A stretch of DNA of 64,000 nt from Imbricaverruca yamaguchii (taxonomy: Eukaryota > Arthropoda > Thecostraca > Neoverrucidae), in contig JAOTOL010001622.1 of the NCBI GenBank assembly GCA_034440575.1, positions 982,501 through 1,046,500 on the forward strand, given 5' to 3'. The notes beneath the pieces are model-generated. The model was not told where the DNA came from. It did no database searches and worked only from the letters and a program-made list of their open reading frames with translations. The position numbers were made by a program, and so were the translations under genes. Below, one piece after another: positions 57,373-64,000 of the stretch. How positions within the stretch are numbered: position 1 is the first letter of the stretch; each line of letters opens with the position of its first letter.

Positions 57373-58601
57373 GTGAGCGGCAGCACTTCCGTCGTGGTCA
57401 GCGCCTGCGCCGGCCGCAAGCGCGCAGACAAAGAAGCCGCGTGCGAAACCGCTCCAGAGACGGCGGACAGGATCGCCCCGTGATTTATGTCCATGTTAGG
57501 CTAGCATTAGCATTTCCTTAGCAAAGGGCAGCCTCACGTTCAGTCTTCGCCATTTTTCACTTACCAAATTGTATGTCAGTTGGGATTCTCCAGTCCGTCT
57601 GAATGAGTTATGGCATGCTTCGAGGCGTGCCAGACCGCGAAGGCCATTGACACCGCTCTCCGAGCGACAGTGTTATTCAAGCAAGTGTCGGAGAAAGTGT
57701 AGGGTAGAGCGGTGTAAGACACACACCATAAGGGAGAATAGCTATATATCGCTGGGCATTTAACGTGGCGATTAACCTTTGGTATCATTGGGCACATTGA
57801 TTGATTTCTTTCGACGATAAAGGGCTAAAGACCGCAGCTTCATGTTTAGTTATATTTTATTCGATTTCTTAAAGGTCTGCAAAAGGGTATTTTACCACAG
57901 GCACGGAGTAAAAGACCAATGTGCATGGGGTAAAACAATGTATGTCCCCGTCTCCTATTAAGGCCCCTCCTGGGCAGCTTCCTGGATCCGCAAGTGAAGA
58001 TGGAAAGACAATATGTCAGATGAAGGTTGTATTGTTGGAAATGAACGGGAATCACACACAGTTATCAAATTATAATCCTAACATGCACTCATCAATGGCC
58101 ACATATTCGGTTCGGTTAATTTATGCACGAGAAATGAAGAAAATTATCTCGCCATTTTTTGCTGTTTCTGACCCCCAATAAAATGCACTTGGTCAACAAT
58201 GTTATCTTTCTTACTGCTTAGCGATTCCTAATTCCTCATTAACAATACACCGTTAACAACCTTGAATGCTCAACGGTTGCTGTCAGCAGCGTCAACGCCA
58301 ATCGTATCGCAAGATATCCTTTCCCTATCCAATCCTACCTATCTTGCTCGAGGGGTGCAACGCCCAGTAGGCGCTTTACCCCAAAACGTTGGTAGGTGTC
58401 TTTCCCCCAGACATAGGGAACGTTTTTTTTATCAAGCATTGAAATGTTTGGGCAGTCACGGCGCAGCGCAATAGCTCACAACGTCTGAATACTCTCGGAA
58501 ATCAGGCCACAAAGACATTGCATATAGACCACATTGCTACAAATAAGAGAGCTTTAAAAATCAGTTCAGTTGTTTCCTAAGCATAAGGGGCAAACAGAAA
58601 C
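57373..58601. other. Probable intron sequence
   Basis: GC content falls soon after the donor. No repeat array or exon is recognised. Confidence 0.4.
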
Positions 58602-59428
58602 TTAACCCGTCACGTCTCGGGGGGGGGGGGGTCTTCAACCGCCCCCTCAGGTTTCTTCGCTGATAGCGGACGAACGGCGCGGGGCAGCGCGCCCAAATTT
58701 GGCATACCTTTTCCCACATCAATTTGACATGCTGATTAAAAATTTATAGGTCAGGTCATCTAGGGTCAACGAGTTAGTCAAGGTCAAGTGAGGTCACCTC
58801 CAAAAAAGTTAAACCAGTCGTCACGCTTTAACGGACACAGATATTTTAATGAAACTTTCAGCGTTTGCTTATCTTTACGGATGCAACAAAACGTACGAGT
58901 GGAATTTTTTTCCGTTTTTGACTATATACAATCTTGCGTATTTGCCAAATTGACAGTTCAAATACAGGATTCTGGCTAAAGTAAGCATTTTTTATTGGGG
59001 CAAGTTGACTTCCAACAACGTTTCTCTGTCTGCTCCACCCAATGGAAAAGGAAAATTAAAGAAAACTTGAAAACTCAAAATTTTGAACTTTCAACAACAA
59101 AAAATGGGGGGGGAAACAAAATGTAGACATGGTCGATTTCGCTGTCCTTTTCTCATTCGAAATAAATTTTGTTTTTTCATATATCCCCAAAATTAACTCT
59201 TCAGAGTCAAAAACATAATGAAAGTGGTGAAAATCTAGCCCCCCTGGTGACGTCACTCTCGGGGGAAAATTCTTTTGGGGGTGGACCCGGCCCTACGTGT
59301 TAAGCGCTTTCCGATGACACCTCTTTCGTTTTCGTGCGATGCTTAGTTTGGATTTTAGAGGGGGTCTTCAACCGCCCCCCCCCCGAGACGGGTTGGGAGG
59401 CTTTGACCGGGAAGACGGCGCGGGTTAA
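58602..59428. mobile_element. piggyBac-type non-autonomous element bounded by TTAA
   Basis: The left edge is TTAA (58602-58605) followed by CCCGTCACGTCTCGGGG; the right edge is GACGGCGCGGG followed by TTAA (59425-59428). Outer ends match imperfectly (CCCGTCACGTC against CCCGCGCCGTC). Sub-terminal G-run and C-run blocks with cgtctcgggg and ccccgagacg form a second inverted pair. gtcttcaaccgcccc is present near both ends in direct orientation. The TTAA duplication and CCC...GGG ends are typical of piggyBac. The 819-bp interior has no transposase frame. Confidence 0.7.
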
Positions 59429-59985
59429 GTTCATCATAAATTATGGAGATTTGCCCGATGTGTTCGGTTCTGTGCACTGTTGTTTCGGAAAAGGCTTCTG
59501 CTTAACAAGAATAATAGCAATAAAAATAGTTTCACAGTTTGGCCGTAAGAGGGTAAGACGCCCAATCTGGGCGTCTTACCAGATTGGGCGTCTTACCACA
59601 CTCTACCCTGCATTTAGTTTGATGGAGGTATTATGCAGTGGTGTGGGCGCGCGTGGAAGTGCTGAAGGCGGGTAAGGCGATAACGTGTTCCACATGCTCA
59701 GAAGATCCTGATGGAGGTTAGTTTACTTTAATCCACCAGAACGATCCGTAAGATGATTTGTATTTGGTAAGGGGAGCTGCGGAAATTGCGTTTATTTTGC
59801 CAGGGTGCCGACTCATGACCCACTTCTCTGAACGCACCGAGGGATTCTTCCCGCACTGACCAGGAGGTAGGTAGCTTCACACCGCCTCACGCTCGGGGTA
59901 CGCGCGTTAATAGCATGGATTCTACGGCAGGGAGGGGGGACTGATGCATGACTGCGTGTAAGGCTAGGGTCAGGGAGGTGTTTTG
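59429..59985. other. Unassigned sequence with a nested hairpin
   Basis: Apart from the inverted repeat at 59553-59596, nothing is recognised. Confidence 0.4.
59553..59596. repeat. Nested inverted repeat
   Basis: gtaagacgcccaatct (59553-59568) and its reverse complement agattgggcgtcttac (59581-59596) are separated by gggcgtcttacc, which can itself pair with the first 11 bases. Two alternative hairpins are possible. Confidence 0.9.
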
Positions 59986-60140
59986 CAAATCGGCTCATCT
60001 ACGTCCGATAGAACCATTAGGCAATCATTTACCCTCGCGGTATGCTAAGCAATTACAGGTCAGTTCATTTACGTCCGACGGCACCGCAAGGTAGCCATTT
60101 GTTTCAAGTGGCAAGACAAATCGGCTCATGTAGGTCCGAA
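59986..60140. repeat. Degenerate ~65-bp repeat, 3 units
   Basis: aaatcggctcatctacgtcc, aggtcagttcatttacgtcc and aaatcggctcatgtaggtcc start at about 59986, 60057 and 60117. Confidence 0.75.
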
Positions 60141-60272
60141 GCCGCCGGGGACCGGCTATCTGCGTTGCCACTATAGCTGGTTGTGCGGGCATGCAGTACG
60201 TGACAGCTTGGTGATATCCCTAAGTGGAGATCCGAGTAGGTAGGGGAGTCCAGATCACCCCCTCCGCGCGCT

Positions 60273-60383
60273 GGCTTGGTACCCTTCTATTGGTAAATTG
60301 TCATTTTTCCTTTTCGATCTGCAAATATTTACTGAGAATAAGCGCCTGGATCCTCTGGTTTGGTGAGACGTCTCCAGTCTTGG
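60273..60383 (+). repeat. Dispersed repeat, copy 2
   Basis: Counterpart of 55709-55815 in the same orientation, 4.56 kb away, with about 70% similarity by eye. Confidence 0.6.
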
Positions 60384-61787
60384 TCAGTCGAGTCAGTGTT
60401 TACAGTGCTCAAACTATACTATACTATAATACAATGCAATACATCGTTAGTTTCGTGGCGTACAAATAGCCCAAACGGTAAATTGGGGAGATCTGGGTGC
60501 TTGCCACCCACCAGCGAGGCAGGCGAGAGGGTAGTGACCTCTTTTGGCAGAAGGCCTTGATTGGTCGTCCTTGAGTATCGGAGCTACTACAGTCGTATCA
60601 AGGTGTGACCTATGCTTTATGTGCTGTTGCAAGTCTGCAGTGTGGTGTTGTAGATGGTCATGCTGTAGTTTAGGCTGTGTTAGGCTTCTGCAGCCAAATT
60701 CTAGGACTGGTCGGGATAACCTTCTGACGGTTCGATTGACTCGGTTTGCAACTGTACCTGCCGTTGGCTTGATGCCGTAGATTTGGTTGTAGTGGTCAGG
60801 TGTGAATTTGCCCTGTGCCCCTGAGTTCTGGTGATGCGTATGGATGCGGTTTTACAGACATCTACCAAATTATTCCATGTTGCAGTCAGTAATCGATGCT
60901 AAGACTAGCTTCGCGACTCGTGCTTGCTCATTTCGTAGAATGTTTGCGTTCCCCGAGATCCTCGAGATCCAGAGGAAAGAAATGTTGTTTACATTACGGA
61001 GACCGGTTGGTTGAATTCCGTCAATGACACTACCTGGAGATAATTGTCAGTGCCGCTAATTGACTGGAGGACAGAGTACGAGTTTGGACATAACCATTTT
61101 GCTTTGCTTTATAAGAAGATAGCGGCCAGCATGGCCACTGCCTCGACGGTTAACATGAGATGTTTTATCTGGTAGACGATTGGAACGTTTAAGATCTGGC
61201 CCAGTGATGTCGACGTTCACCCATGAGTGAATATCGATGCGTTGTGGTTGTTGAAGGTGGCGTTTTCGTTGCAAGTGTGAATAATTTCAGCCCGCGTGAT
61301 ATCGGACTTCCTACACGCATAGGCGCAGGCTTCTGAAAATTATTTTAATGACAATACAGGAATTCAGTGGGCGGAAATGGATGCGAGAATACCACATAAG
61401 ATGTCAAAGTTTATATTATTGGGCTATAGTTTCTCGGGTTATTTTAGGGCATTATGGGGTTGTAGTCAAAGTTTATATTATAGTTCATGTATTTAAGCTT
61501 GCCACATATGTTCAAAGTTTAGATTATTGGAGGGCAAAGTCAACATGGGGCTAGTGGGGGCAAGTGCACTCCCAAACCCATGAAGCTACATTGCCTACAC
61601 GAAATCAAGTACCTGACTGTCGGTTGGCTACGGGTCCAGAAAGGCCTCGTGGGCGGTCGTGCTGCCCATCAGGCTCCTCTGGACCCACAGTCGACGATCG
61701 GCCCAGCACGTGATCTCGGACATCAGCCGGCCGAAATTGTCTGAACTGTCAGCCCGTCGTACCGCCTGTCTTATCCAGACCACCGAC
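60384..61787. other. Unassigned, probably intronic
   Basis: The phrase caaagtttatattat recurs at 61406, 61466 and (as aaagtttagattat) 61514. No credible exon. Confidence 0.4.
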
Positions 61788-62072
61788 AGTACCATGGATG
61801 TCACCTTTGTGCCGCCTTATGTGGACCAGTACATCCCACTGAGTCGCTGGCCGACGCTGCACGATGGCCCGACAAAGATCCCACACCACATGTCACTCCA
61901 CTATGAGCACGCGCAACACTCAGAAACTCGAACTTCCCGCCCCTGGCGCGCGCCGTTCTCAACACATGCCAAGGAGCGCGCGCCAATAACGCAACGGCCG
62001 GCCTGTTTACAGTGGGCGGCCGCTGGGAAGCCGCTCCAGGAGGGGCCGGGCCGGGACCACCCGCGCCGCTGA
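61788..62072 (+). CDS. Possible exon, low confidence
   Basis: A good acceptor (gcctgtcttatccag) is followed by 94 open codons in phase 0, the phase needed after the exon ending at 57372. It starts TTDSTMDVTFVPPYVDQY and contains PLSRWPTLHDGP. The frame ends at TGA 62070 and becomes Arg/Pro-rich towards the end. No domain is recognised. It could be a 3'-terminal exon or chance. Confidence 0.3.
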   Translation, partial: STMDVTFVPPYVDQYIPLSRWPTLHDGPTKIPHHMSLHYEHAQHSETRTSRPWRAPFSTHAKERAPITQRPACLQWAAAGKPLQEGPGRDHPRR

Positions 62073-62824
62073 CACCGTGTGACCTTTGACCCGTGCACGA
62101 TCGGAAGTCACAGATCAGGGGCCAGTGGCATGGCAATGTATGGTCTGGGCGGAAAGCGTTTCGCGAAGCTTGAGGCGGGAATGGAGGTGCCGTTCATTGC
62201 CGCTCTATGGTATCGCGCTATTTACCTGCTCCTGCCGCTCGTCATACTGAGGGACGGCAGGATGCACCGCACTCCAGAAGGTCCTCAAGTGGCACCGCAT
62301 GGGAAACCTGGCGTGGGAAAGCTGACTAGAAAACAACTCGCAAGTCCAAAAGAACAAGGGCACTGGCGCGTCTCCTTTGTTTCCATCGTACTATCTCTGA
62401 TTATTAAATTCTAGAAAAACTGGTAACTTCTCCACACGCGAGAGTGCAGCAACCGAAATAAAGAAATATATTCAAGAATAACACCTATAGGGGATTGGAA
62501 GAAATGGGCTTCACTGGTTAGTTCCACTGGCTGGCTGCCGGACGTAACATTTCCTAGTCATCACTGCATGGTGTCGGCTGTTCACAACGTTCCAGTATAG
62601 CTGAGGAGGTCACGGGGAGACCTGGAGGCTCTCACGCCGGTGATAACTCGCGGAGAGGGTCGCTGTGTCAGCTGGCTGCCGAACCGCTCCTCTCACCGTC
62701 CGACTTCTCGTCCAGCATTCGTTTGTCACCAATGTGTTGACGCATCACTAAGACCAGCTGGACGTTGGTCGTGCAGGTTTATCTGATGTTGAGCGACTGA
62801 TGCCAGTGAATACTGCTGGGGTGG
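62073..62824. other. Unassigned sequence
   Basis: AATAAA occurs at about 62456. Nothing else is recognised. Confidence 0.4.
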
Positions 62825-63790
62825 CCGGTAGTGAAGTGATGGTCAGGGACTGCTGAGGTCGCCAGTGGTACAGCGATGGTCAGGGGCTGCTGGGTTGCCA
62901 GTGGTACAGTGATGGTCAGGGACTGCTGGGGTTGCCAGTGGTACAGTGATGGTTAGGGACTACTGGGGTCGCCAGTGGTACAGTGATGGTCAGGGACTGC
63001 TGGGGTCGCCAGTGGTACAGTGATGGTCAGGGGCTGCTGGGGTCGCCAGTGGTACAGTGATGATCAGGGGCTGCTGGGGTCTCGTCAGTGGTACAGTGAT
63101 GGTCATGGACTGCTGAGGTCGCCAGTGGTACAGTGATGGTCAGGGACTGCTGGGGTGACCAGTGGTACAGTGATGGTCAGGGACAGCTGGGGTTGCCAGT
63201 GGTACAGTGATGGTCAGGGACTGCTGGGGTCGCCAGTGGTACAGTGATGGTCAGGGACTGCTGGGGTGGCCAGTGGTACAGTGATGGTCAGGGACTGCTG
63301 GGGTCGCCAGTGGTACAGTGATGGTCAGGGACTGCTGGGGTCGCCAGTGGTACAGTGATGGTCAGGGACTGCTGGGGTGACCAGTGGTACAGTGATGGTC
63401 AGGGACTGATGGGGTAACCAGTGGTACAGTGATGGTCAGGGACTGCTGGGGTCGCCAGTGGTACAGTGATGGTCAGGGACTGCTGGGGTGGCCAGTGGTA
63501 CAGTGATGGTCAGGGACTGTGGGGTGTAGTGGTCGGCAGTGGTACAGTGATGGTCAGGGACTGCTGGGGTCGCCAGTGGTACAGTGATGGTCAGGGACTG
63601 CTGGGGTCGCCAGTGGTACAGTGATGGTCAGGGGCTGCTGGGGTGGCCAGTGGTACAGTGATGGTCAGGGGCTGCTGGGGTCGCCAGTGGTACAGTGATG
63701 GTCAGGGGCTGCTGGGCAGCCAGAGGCCAGTGCCGGTCAGGGTGTGGGGGGAGGCCAGTGGTACAGTGATGGTCAGGGACTGCTGGAGCG
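62825..63790. repeat. 38-bp minisatellite, ~25 units
   Basis: Units carry ccagtggtacagtgatggtc, agggactgctgggg and tcg or tgg. Identity is high, with one disrupted unit near 63515-63535 and a decayed end at 63715-63760. Confidence 0.97.
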
Positions 63791-64000
63791 GCCAGACCAG
63801 CGATGCACGGCCGACTCCGCCGTGGCAGGCGGCAGTCTGCCGCCGGCCACGGCGGTGGGGCTCACAGAACACTCACGGCTGATTCATCGGTCCCCGGCGC
63901 CGGCCAGAGATAGCCTGCGGAGACCACCCAAGTGCGCCCGGGGTGAGCCGCTCCACGCCAGTGTCCGGTCGGCCGGTGTGAATATGCAGCAGCGGCGTGG
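63791..64000. other. GC-rich window end
   Basis: No feature could be supported before the window ends. Confidence 0.4.

Overview
This 64 kb window is eukaryotic nuclear DNA: spliced genes with GT-AG introns of several kb, tRNA-derived SINEs, DNA-transposon derivatives, a Penelope-like element fragment and an extreme density of tandem repeats. The very GC-rich third codon positions, a transmembrane protein resembling the insect hair-morphogenesis protein Shavenoid, and the repeat spectrum suggest an arthropod, perhaps a crustacean. That placement is inference; nothing here fixes the species.

Three genes are supported, all on the + strand. (1) About 1.17-10.39 kb: the 3' part of a multi-exon gene for a single-pass membrane protein. 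Extracellular exons come first, then a transmembrane exon (5904-6156), then a long proline-, serine- and arginine-rich cytoplasmic tail (last exon 8470-10392). The last four exons join with matching phases. (2) 16079-24526: a complete three-exon carbohydrate sulfotransferase (384 residues, type II membrane protein), with both PAPS-binding motifs present and all phases consistent. (3) From 57226: a CpG-rich promoter and a clean first coding exon of an unrecognised gene whose remainder may lie downstream or outside the window.

Most of the remaining sequence is tandem repeats, with more than twenty minisatellite or satellite arrays. Units include 12, 15, 16, 21, 22, 31, 34, 35/70, 36, 37, 38, 41, 50, 57 and 85 bp. 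Long stretches of older, decayed ~22 bp repeats lie at 19.3-21.3, 34.3-34.9, 36.6-38.2, 40.3-41.1 and 49.4-49.9 kb. Many long open frames in these arrays are artefacts of units divisible by three or lacking stops. Several arrays touch exon boundaries: a 5' splice site is triplicated at 3911-4106, a 3' splice site at 17412-17655, and a 12-bp array ends about 20 bp before the sulfotransferase start codon.

Mobile DNA: a 302-bp hAT-type MITE with perfect 17-bp terminal inverted repeats and a perfect 8-bp target duplication (28054-28355); an 819-bp piggyBac-type element bounded by TTAA (58602-59428); a Penelope-like GIY-YIG endonuclease fragment lying between ~59-bp inverted repeats (22406-23089); and three tRNA-headed SINE families, two of them with several copies in both orientations.
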